A DNA stretch of 8,116 nucleotides from Thermoplasmatales archaeon. Lineage in GTDB: Archaea > Thermoplasmatota > E2 > UBA202 > DSCA01. Position numbers and translations under genes: made by a program. The DNA lies in the NCBI GenBank assembly GCA_011049295.1, contig DSCA01000175.1:1-8116 (forward strand), given 5' to 3'. Below are positions 1 to 5,789 of this stretch, piece by piece. The notes below the pieces were generated by a model. The model was not told the origin of the DNA. It made no database searches and saw only the letters and a program-made list of their open reading frames with translations. Numbering within the stretch: the first letter of the stretch is position 1; every line of letters starts with the position of its first letter.

Positions 1-83
1 CTATAAAATATTGCTGGTTCCCCGGCGGGGTTCCTGCGAGGCCTGCTGACCGCTGAGTAGCAGGTGTTTTCCCCCTTGCCCAC
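1..83 (-). other. Possible small RNA or 5' end of a gene, partial
   Basis: Downstream of the minus-strand TATA box at 101-107 two readings are possible. One is a structured small RNA starting near 79, with stems at 64/42 and 30/20 and a T-rich end near 5. The other is a protein gene starting with GTG at 83-81, whose frame stays open for 27 codons to the window edge and has mostly G/C third positions in its first 21 codons. The GTG lies only about 21 nt from the TATA centre, slightly closer than the 24-27 nt seen for the other leaderless starts here. There is no ATG in this stretch on this strand. I cannot name a family for either reading. Confidence 0.2.
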
Positions 84-100
84 AGTGAAAACCGCCCGGG

Positions 101-116
101 ATTTATATGGTTTTCT
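101..116 (-). promoter_or_regulatory. Putative BRE/TATA promoter reading left
   Basis: On the minus strand this reads as a purine-rich BRE-like run (GAAAACC) followed directly by ATATAAAT, one of the best TATA boxes in the window. The TATA centre is near position 104, so a transcript would be expected to start near 78-80 and run off the left edge. It lies just past the stop codon of the C25 peptidase gene and would drive a separate downstream unit. The TATA motif could occur by chance in an A/T-rich spacer, but its BRE context argues for a real promoter. Confidence 0.5.
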
Positions 117-118
117 TT

Positions 119-2713
119 TTATCGCCGGTTGACGGGCTCGTAGGGGTTGAAGGCCGGGTCACCGTAGAGCACGAACTCGTGGATGGCCACGTATTTCTTG
201 TCCAGTGCCCGCTCGCCGGAGTCGCCGTCTCCCAGGGGCGGCGTCCACAGAAAGGTGGAGTTGGCATCCTTGGGCAGGTAGGCATTCTTGGCGTTTCGCA
301 GAGCCAGCCCGGTGGTGGTGTCGTTGGTGATGAGGTCCAGGATGTAGTCCTCGGCAATCAGGGCCCCGAAGTGCAGGTCGGGATACCGGCCGTTGAGCAT
401 GAGTTGCAGGGAGGCATTGACGTAGCCTTTGAAGCCGAAACCCTCGAAAATCAGGCCGGGCTCCAGGTATCCGGGGTCGGCGGTGTACCGGGTGGAGGCA
501 ATGAAGGCGTTGACGCCGGCGTGGATGAAGGCCTGGGACAGGGTGTTGTGAGGGGACAGTCCCTCGGTCTTGCCCACCAGGCAGCTCTCGATGAAGGCCA
601 TGGAGGGCCCATATTCCATGTTCACCACGTGCCGTACGTCAAAGGAGCCCTTGCCGGACAGCCCCGTCTTCAGGCCCAGGCCGAAGGGGTCCAACTCCAG
701 CATGTCGCCCCCCTCGAACAGGTAGTAGGAGCCGTGGTCGAAGGCGAAGATGTAGTTGCTGTCCATCTGGTACTGGCCGGCCTTGCCGATGACCTCCCCC
801 AGCAGTCCCACCCTCTGGGCCTCCAGGCGGTAGGCGCTGAGCACGTCGAACCCGCCCTTTTCCGTGCTGTTGGTGAGCCGCATGTTGATGAACTTGCTCT
901 CCCCGGTCCAGAACTTGGTGGGTTCGTCTCTCACCGGACCGAAACCCATGACTCCCTTGAGCTTGTTCATGAGGTTGGTGAGCACCGGTATCTTCTGGAA
1001 CTCGATGCCCGTTCCCGTCTGCACGGTGGCCGTGTCCTTCCAGTCGCCCAGCACCTCGATGAGCTGCTCGTAGCACACGGTTCGGGCAATCAGGGCGCTG
1101 CAGTCCTGGGCGTCGTAGCCGGTCACCCGTCCCACGGCGTTCTCCATCACCGGATAAAAGGAGTAGGTGTCGTTTTCCATGTCGTCCGGGTCGGGGTCGA
1201 TGTTACCGTAGATGTGGTCGCCGGCCGCCCCGATGCCGCTGACGTAGTCGCTGTCTGGGTTGTCATAGTAGTAGTGGGGCAGCATGGTGGTGTCGGCCAG
1301 CAGGGCGATGTGGAGGGGATTCTGCAGGTAATATTCGCGCAGGGTCCGGGTGTCATTGGCGGGGATGTCTGCCAGGCGGGCCAGTAGGGCGTTGAGGTCT
1401 TTGTGGATGTCCTCGACGTGCTGGTTGGCAGCCCGGGCCAGGGACGGATTTTTTACCGGACTGGCAATCCCCGGGCAATCCTGGCCCTGGTAGGTGACAT
1501 CTGGGGTGGCAGCGAAGGCAAATTCTTCGTCGGCCCATACGATTCCCTGGCGGTAGGCCGTGAGGTAGGGGGCCAGCGAGGAGAGGCCCGGCATGAGGGG
1601 GTACACCGAGGTGTCCAGCTTCTCCACGGTGATGTCCAGGCTGTAGTTTCCGGTGCGCTGAATTATCCAGGTTCCTACCACCTCGGCGTGATAGGTGCCC
1701 GGCTGGTTGTACACGCAGACCTCGTATTCCAGGCGGTCCTCGACGATGTGCCCGTTCTGGGTGACCGGGATGCCGGCCGCTGTGGAGGAGTATTCAAAGG
1801 TAACCTCCTGGGGGTCCACCAGGTGGAGGAACAGGCGGTCTCCCCACTGCTCCACGTCCTCCGAGTCCTCGTTGACCAGCGTCACCCGGATGCGGGCGTA
1901 GGTATAGTCCTCGGGAACGGCAAAGGCGTGGCTGGATGAGTAATTGAATCCTTTGAGCAGGAGGTGGAGACCGTGCAGGGTGCTTCCCGAGTTGAGGGTG
2001 CCCTGGTAGTGGTAGCTCACCGAGTCCAGAACCTGGGGGGCGGTGATGTCCAGGGGGTTGGTCATGGTGAGGTAACGGCCGAAGTTATCCCCCAGAAGGC
2101 TGAGCATAAAGGCGGTTATTTCCTCCTGGTCGGCGAAGCGCTCTGTGATTCCGTAGCCGGCAAGATTTCCGCAGACGAAGGTTTCCTCCACCCCCAGCTC
2201 CCGGAGGGTGGGGCGAATGGCGCTGGTGTCATCGGCGACGAACACCGGGATGTTGAGGTAGGAGGCCAGCGGCGCCGCTGCCAGGCCCAGCCGGTAGCCC
2301 TCCTCGTCCTGCTTGATGAGCAGGGCCGCCGTGGCTCGCTCCCACACCGCTCGCGCCAGGCGGTTGGAGGCATCGGAGGGCTCCTCGCCCACCATGAACA
2401 GAGCCTCCTCCAGCCCGTACATGTCCTTGAATCGCTGCACCGCCCGGGAGGGGCTGATGAAGTCCTGCACCAGCAGGGGGGCGGCGTATCGCTCTCCCAC
2501 GTCGCGGTCGTGGTACAGGGCCACCGGGGTGGCAATGAGGGCATAGAAAGGATTGTCCCGGGAAACGATGACCGGCATGGCCGGCAGGAGACGCTGGCTG
2601 GTAACTCCCTTCACGTCCACCCTCGTTTCATGGCCGCCCAGGGTCAGGGGAACAATCACCACGGTAACCGACAATACGGCTGCCAGACCGACAGCCAGTA
2701 GTTGCTTCCACAT
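119..2713 (-). CDS. Secreted C25 (gingipain-like) family cysteine peptidase
   Basis: This is an 864-residue exported protein, most likely a cell-surface or secreted caspase-fold cysteine peptidase. Residues 1-26 are a signal peptide or signal anchor (basic start, then a long hydrophobic run). Residues about 48-210 resemble cell-wall-binding repeat 2 (PF04122-type) modules, alternating hydrophobic strands with segments such as PVFVADD. Residues about 230-365 look like a beta-sandwich (PPC/jelly-roll-like). The C-terminal half matches C25 peptidases: IYGNID at 501, AVGRV at 526-530, the likely catalytic His660 in FDHGS, the likely catalytic Cys711 in ESCLVG, then a glycine/alanine-rich segment and the closing LYGDPAFNPYEP near 849-860. 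Eight N-glycosylation sequons (N257, 356, 453, 514, 615, 766, 797, 818) agree with export. There is no C-terminal membrane anchor, so it is either released or held by an uncleaved N-terminal helix. The substrate is unknown. The start is supported by a TATA box about 25 nt upstream. Family assignment is good for the peptidase half and moderate for the N-terminal module. Confidence 0.85.
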   Translation of the reverse strand: MWKQLLAVGLAAVLSVTVVIVPLTLGGHETRVDVKGVTSQRLLPAMPVIVSRDNPFYALIATPVALYHDRDVGERYAAPLLVQDFISPSRAVQRFKDMYGLEEALFMVGEEPSDASNRLARAVWERATAALLIKQDEEGYRLGLAAAPLASYLNIPVFVADDTSAIRPTLRELGVEETFVCGNLAGYGITERFADQEEITAFMLSLLGDNFGRYLTMTNPLDITAPQVLDSVSYHYQGTLNSGSTLHGLHLLLKGFNYSSSHAFAVPEDYTYARIRVTLVNEDSEDVEQWGDRLFLHLVDPQEVTFEYSSTAAGIPVTQNGHIVEDRLEYEVCVYNQPGTYHAEVVGTWIIQRTGNYSLDITVEKLDTSVYPLMPGLSSLAPYLTAYRQGIVWADEEFAFAATPDVTYQGQDCPGIASPVKNPSLARAANQHVEDIHKDLNALLARLADIPANDTRTLREYYLQNPLHIALLADTTMLPHYYYDNPDSDYVSGIGAAGDHIYGNIDPDPDDMENDTYSFYPVMENAVGRVTGYDAQDCSALIARTVCYEQLIEVLGDWKDTATVQTGTGIEFQKIPVLTNLMNKLKGVMGFGPVRDEPTKFWTGESKFINMRLTNSTEKGGFDVLSAYRLEAQRVGLLGEVIGKAGQYQMDSNYIFAFDHGSYYLFEGGDMLELDPFGLGLKTGLSGKGSFDVRHVVNMEYGPSMAFIESCLVGKTEGLSPHNTLSQAFIHAGVNAFIASTRYTADPGYLEPGLIFEGFGFKGYVNASLQLMLNGRYPDLHFGALIAEDYILDLITNDTTTGLALRNAKNAYLPKDANSTFLWTPPLGDGDSGERALDKKYVAIHEFVLYGDPAFNPYEPVNRR

Positions 2714-2734
2714 GCACCCTTAATGGCGGGAAGC

Positions 2735-2749
2735 GTATAAGAATTTCGC
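2735..2749 (-). promoter_or_regulatory. TATA/BRE promoter of the C25 peptidase gene
   Basis: Read on the minus strand, CGAAATT (BRE-like) is followed by CTTATAC. The box centre is about 24-25 nt before the ATG at 2713, the normal TATA-to-start-site distance in archaea. The transcript would therefore begin at or next to the start codon and be leaderless. A weak GGTG close to the ATG is too near to act as a standard Shine-Dalgarno. Confidence 0.6.
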
Positions 2750-2763
2750 CGTCCAGAGTTACG

Positions 2764-2771
2764 TTTTAATA
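2764..2771 (+). promoter_or_regulatory. TATA box of the histidine kinase gene
   Basis: TTTTAATA is centred about 25 nt upstream of the ATG at 2793, which predicts a leaderless transcript. The spacer between box and ATG is pyrimidine-rich and has no Shine-Dalgarno. It sits back-to-back with the C25 peptidase promoter, and the two boxes are only about 25 bp apart, so factors bound at one could interfere with the other. Confidence 0.5.
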
Positions 2772-2792
2772 GGACTGTTTCTTTCTATTTCC

Positions 2793-4598
2793 ATGGGCCA
2801 CCCGAGCAGTCAGTTGACGGAGGCATTATCGGTGGGGCTGTTCACTATTTCCGGCGACACGCTGACCGTGCTCAACCAGGCCATGGCCGACCTGACCGGA
2901 TTCACCGAGCGGCAGGTGCCCGTGCACAGGTTTTGGACCCTCATGGGTAAGGGGCAGGACGGGGCACGGGAGTGCATCCTGCGGGGCCGGGCCGCCCGTT
3001 TTTCTCTGCATACCGACGGTCACCGACGATGGGTGGAGTTTCGGGGGAGCGCAGCCCACGACGGTACCGTGCTGGGCTGCCTGATGGAGGTCACCGGACA
3101 CGTGCAGTTCGACCGGAAAATGCAGGCGGTGGAGCAGGTGGCCCGGGAGATGAAGCTGGCCGCCAACCGCCAGCAGGTCTACGAGATGGTCATGGCCTTC
3201 GTCAAGGACGTGCTGGGCTACGACAACTGCGCCCTCCTGGAGAGGAGGAGGGATGCGCTGGCCGTGGTCAGGCAGCGGGGCTACCGGCAGGACGTCATCT
3301 CTCTGCGGCTGCCGCTGTCCGGGAAGGGCATCACGGTGCAGGCCTTCACGGCGGGGGAGCCCCTGTATGTGCCGGACGTGCTGCGCAATCCCCGCTACAT
3401 CGAGGGGGTACAGGGGGCCCGGTGTGAATATGCCGTTCCCATCATCTATCGAGAGGAGCCCTTCGGGGTGCTGGACGTCCAGAACGACCGGACGGATTCC
3501 ATCACCGCCCAGGACCGGTCCCTCTTCAACACTCTGGCCTCGGAGATGGCCGTTGTGCTGCAGGGTCTGAGGACCACGGAGGAGCTCCGGAAGTCAGAGG
3601 CCCGGTATCGCACGCTGGTGGAGGCGGCCAAGGACGGAATCATCCAGCTGGCTCCCGACGAGACCATTATGTTTGCCAATCAATCCCTGGCCAAGCTGGT
3701 GGGGATTACGGCAGAGCAGCTGGTGGGATGCAGCCTCCGAGACATAACCACGGAGGAGCAGTTCGCCGTGTTTCAGCAAAAGACAGCCCAGCGACGCCAG
3801 GGGCTGCGGGACACCTACGAGGCGGTTCTGGTCCACAGCAGCGGCAGGCGGCTGGACGTGCTGGTGTCCGCCGCTCCCCACTACACCGCTGACGGGGGCT
3901 TCGGTGGCACCTTTGCCATCGTCACCGATATCACCCGGATTAAGGAGGCCGAGGAGCGGGCCGCTTTTTTCCATTCCCTGCTCCGCCACGACATCAGCAA
4001 CAAAAATCAAATCATCCTGGGATACCTGGAAATCCTGGCCGACACCGATTTAACCCGGGAGCAGCGGGAGCTGGTGGACCTGGCCTCCCGGGCCATAGTT
4101 TCCAGCAACGAGCTCATCAGAAAGGTCAAGGAGCTGCAGATGGCATCCGAGCCCCACGAGCTACGGCCGGTGGACGTGGACGCCGTACTGGACGAGGTGG
4201 TCGCCGAGTTCTCCAGCGAGCTGGCCAGGAGAGACATGCGCATCCAGCGCCGACCCATCGGAACCCCGGTCATGGGAGACGAGCTCACCCGGGAAATATT
4301 TGTCAACCTGATTGGCAACGCCGTCACCCATTCCGGGGGAACCACCATCACCGTAGACGGCCGGCACCGCGGACCCTACACGGCCATCCGCATCTCTGAC
4401 GACGGCACGGGCATCCCCGACCACCTCCGCCCTCATCTCTTCACCCGGCGGGTCAAGGGTAGGGAGAGCGCTGGCAGCGGCCTGGGTCTACACCTGGTCA
4501 AGACCATCGTGGAGGCCCAGGGGGGAAGCATCGACCTGCAGGACACCGGAAAAGAGGGCACCTGCTTCGAGGTCCGCCTGCTCAGTGCGGAGGCGTAG
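2793..4598 (+). CDS. Soluble PAS-GAF-PAS sensor histidine kinase
   Basis: This 601-residue protein senses a signal through its N-terminal domains and autophosphorylates on histidine. Residues about 5-105 form a degenerate PAS domain, about 110-258 a GAF domain (AVPIIYREEPFGVLDVQ is typical), and about 264-385 a second PAS domain ending in the usual TDITRIKEAEE linker. The H-box LLRHDISNK places the phospho-accepting His at 399, in a form common in archaeal kinases. The ATPase domain follows at about 470-598: N-box with N505 and N509, G1 box DDGTGIP (536-542) and G2 box GSGLGL (561-566), all apparently intact. No transmembrane segment or receiver domain is present, so it is a cytosolic kinase whose partner must be encoded elsewhere. 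The ligand cannot be read from the sequence. It is divergent from the C25 peptidase gene, but co-regulation is unproven. The ATG is chosen because a TATA box lies about 25 nt upstream. Confidence 0.93.
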   Translation: MGHPSSQLTEALSVGLFTISGDTLTVLNQAMADLTGFTERQVPVHRFWTLMGKGQDGARECILRGRAARFSLHTDGHRRWVEFRGSAAHDGTVLGCLMEVTGHVQFDRKMQAVEQVAREMKLAANRQQVYEMVMAFVKDVLGYDNCALLERRRDALAVVRQRGYRQDVISLRLPLSGKGITVQAFTAGEPLYVPDVLRNPRYIEGVQGARCEYAVPIIYREEPFGVLDVQNDRTDSITAQDRSLFNTLASEMAVVLQGLRTTEELRKSEARYRTLVEAAKDGIIQLAPDETIMFANQSLAKLVGITAEQLVGCSLRDITTEEQFAVFQQKTAQRRQGLRDTYEAVLVHSSGRRLDVLVSAAPHYTADGGFGGTFAIVTDITRIKEAEERAAFFHSLLRHDISNKNQIILGYLEILADTDLTREQRELVDLASRAIVSSNELIRKVKELQMASEPHELRPVDVDAVLDEVVAEFSSELARRDMRIQRRPIGTPVMGDELTREIFVNLIGNAVTHSGGTTITVDGRHRGPYTAIRISDDGTGIPDHLRPHLFTRRVKGRESAGSGLGLHLVKTIVEAQGGSIDLQDTGKEGTCFEVRLLSAEA

Positions 4599-4607
4599 CC
4601 GGCCCGG

Positions 4608-5672
4608 TCACCAGCCCCAGCGCATGGTCAGCTGCACGCCCCGTCCCAGCACGACAAATTTGCGGATGAGGAGAGGATATCTCAGAATGCCCGCCATGTC
4701 CCGCCGCCGCACCTGTCCCAGGTCCATGCCGTTGAACAGGGAGCCCATTTTTTGCAGGTCGCGGTCGCTCATGGATACCAGCACGTTTTTGCCCCTGACG
4801 ATGTCGGCATGGGCAAGGGGATGGCGGTGAACCTGCCGCTGATAGTCCCGGAGGCGGTGGATGTTGTCGGCCAGCATGCGGGCGGCGTAGATGATGGGCC
4901 CCAGCCCCCCGCCGGACAGGGCGTTGGTCATGGAGGCCGCATCTCCAATCAGGGCCACCCGCCCCTTCACTATGGTCGGGGGGACCCCGGATACGGGAAT
5001 GCCCCCGGCCTGCCTCTCCAGCCGGGGACAGTGGTTCAGATCCAGGTGTTCAAGGAAAGCATCCAGCTGGGAGAATTTGCCGGCCAGCCCCACGTTGAGG
5101 GAATCCCGTTTGGGGAACACCCAAGCGTAGTGGGATGAAAAGCGCTTGTCGAAGTAGAAGCGGAGGTACCGGTCGCCGGCCTCCCCGTCCAGTTTGTACT
5201 GCACCCCGCAAATCAGCTCTACGGGAAAGCCCAGGTGTTTGCGCACCACGGAAAAGGGCCCGTCGGCGCCCACCAGCACGTCGAAGGGCACCCGCTCCCC
5301 GCCATCCAGTTCCACCTCCCGCTCTCTGATGCGCTGCACCCGGGCGTTGAGGCGAATGGTGCCGCCCTGCCGTTCCAGCGCCGCGGCCAGTCCCCGCAGC
5401 CAGGCCGTGCGGTCCAGCACCACTCCGGGTATGTGGACGGTAAAAAAATTGTTGCCGGGGAAGACTATGTGGGCCCCCGCCGTTTCGTTCTGCACATAGG
5501 GCTCAACATCAAAGGGCAGGTGCTCCAGGGAGGCCCGGTCGCATCCCTCGGCGCAGGCCGTGGACTGGATGGAGGGCTGCTGTTCGAGAATCAGGGGCCG
5601 GTGGCTGCGCTGGGCGAGCAGAAGCCCCGTAATCAGCCCGGCCGGGCCGCCTCCCACGATAACGGCCTTCAT
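4608..5672 (-). CDS. Geranylgeranyl reductase family FAD oxidoreductase
   Basis: This 354-residue flavoprotein belongs to the family that saturates double bonds of geranylgeranyl chains, which in archaea means the isoprenoid tails of membrane lipids. It acts in the cytosol or at the inner membrane face. Residues 1-30 form the FAD-binding Rossmann fold: GGGPAG at 7-12 and an acidic E30 ending the second strand. The CAEGC motif (40-44) matches the cysteine-containing signature near the flavin in this family. GADGPFSVVRK (135-145) and LIGDAAS (241-247) are the other flavin motifs, and the GGG loop is at 254-256. HYAWVFP at 181-187 matches the YxWxFP substrate-pocket motif known in archaeal geranylgeranyl reductases. 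The protein is somewhat shorter than the usual 390-450 residues, with a reduced C-terminal region, so a different polyprenyl substrate or partner is possible. No quinone or lipid biosynthesis neighbour is in the window. Its 3' end faces the kinase gene 9 nt away. The family call is firm; the exact substrate is not. Confidence 0.85.
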   Translation of the reverse strand: MKAVIVGGGPAGLITGLLLAQRSHRPLILEQQPSIQSTACAEGCDRASLEHLPFDVEPYVQNETAGAHIVFPGNNFFTVHIPGVVLDRTAWLRGLAAALERQGGTIRLNARVQRIREREVELDGGERVPFDVLVGADGPFSVVRKHLGFPVELICGVQYKLDGEAGDRYLRFYFDKRFSSHYAWVFPKRDSLNVGLAGKFSQLDAFLEHLDLNHCPRLERQAGGIPVSGVPPTIVKGRVALIGDAASMTNALSGGGLGPIIYAARMLADNIHRLRDYQRQVHRHPLAHADIVRGKNVLVSMSDRDLQKMGSLFNGMDLGQVRRRDMAGILRYPLLIRKFVVLGRGVQLTMRWGW

Positions 5673-5693
5673 CCTGTACTGAGATATTCTCCC

Positions 5694-5702
5694 TTTTTTT
5701 AA
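5694..5702 (-). promoter_or_regulatory. TATA-like box of the reductase gene
   Basis: On the minus strand this reads TTAAAAAAA and is centred about 26 nt before the ATG at 5672, predicting a leaderless transcript. It is a run of A rather than a canonical TATA, so the call is weaker than for the neighbours. A second A/T patch (GAATATC on the minus strand, near 5684-5690) is too close to the ATG. Confidence 0.4.
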
Positions 5703-5741
5703 CCATTGCTATTTGTATTCGTGCCAGGGTGTAGCACAACG

Positions 5742-5749
5742 TTTAAAAA
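5742..5749 (+). promoter_or_regulatory. TATA box of the PKD/Fn3 protein gene
   Basis: TTTAAAAA is centred near 5745, which predicts a transcript start near 5768-5772. The coding start at 5790 would then have a leader of about 20 nt, unlike the other genes in the window. The leader carries the Shine-Dalgarno described separately. Confidence 0.5.
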
Positions 5750-5778
5750 GGCGGAGCGGCTGTTGTTATGTCGAAATA

Positions 5779-5785
5779 GGGAGGT
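5779..5785 (+). promoter_or_regulatory. Shine-Dalgarno GGGAGGT that decides the PKD gene start
   Basis: GGGAGGT is a strong match to the anti-Shine-Dalgarno end of archaeal 16S rRNA and ends 4 nt before the ATG at 5790. It fixes the start there and rules out the in-frame TTG at 5706, which lies upstream of the TATA box. It is the only clear Shine-Dalgarno in front of a gene in this window. Confidence 0.75.
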
Positions 5786-5789
5786 AACC

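Larger units (their letters stand above)
1..118. other. Intergenic region with three short hairpins
   Basis: This stretch follows the stop codon of the C25 peptidase gene and runs to the left edge of the window. It holds three inverted repeats. The first is CCCC (20-23) with GGGG (27-30). The second is CCTGCT (42-47) with AGCAGG (59-64), a perfect 6-bp stem with an 11-nt loop. The third is GTTTTC (66-71) with GAAAAC (87-92). GGTTCC also occurs as a direct repeat at 16-21 and 29-34. I found no tRNA, no C/D-box signature and no CRISPR-like repeat. Read on the minus strand, the GC-rich hairpin at 20-30 is followed by a short T-run (about 5-8), which could end a small transcript. The hairpins are seen directly; any function is inference. 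Confidence 0.4.

Noticed and set aside
1..10. TATA-like CTATAAAAT on the plus strand at the window start
   Set aside because: A transcript from it would run into the convergent 3' end of the C25 gene with no gene on that strand. The same bases are equally well read as the T-run of a minus-strand RNA.
16..65. Possible tRNA fragment in the hairpin region
   Set aside because: No acceptor stem, no T-loop consensus and no anticodon arm can be assembled on either strand.
107..1387. Long plus-strand open frame of 426 codons opposite the C25 gene
   Set aside because: It is antisense to a protein with a signal peptide, C25 motifs and a placed promoter. Its product is a low-complexity V/G/H/Q-rich shadow typical of GC-rich DNA.
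1964..2701. Plus-strand open frame of 245 codons opposite the C25 N-terminal half
   Set aside because: Same shadow effect: no promoter or Shine-Dalgarno, and a product with no domain pattern.
5235..5702. Plus-strand open frame of 155 codons opposite the reductase
   Set aside because: It is antisense to the FAD-binding fold, and its product has no recognisable features.
5706..5789. Upstream TTG start giving a lipobox-like N-terminus (VPGC) for the PKD protein
   Set aside because: The TTG lies upstream of the TATA box, and the strong Shine-Dalgarno points to the ATG at 5790, which begins a proper hydrophobic signal helix.
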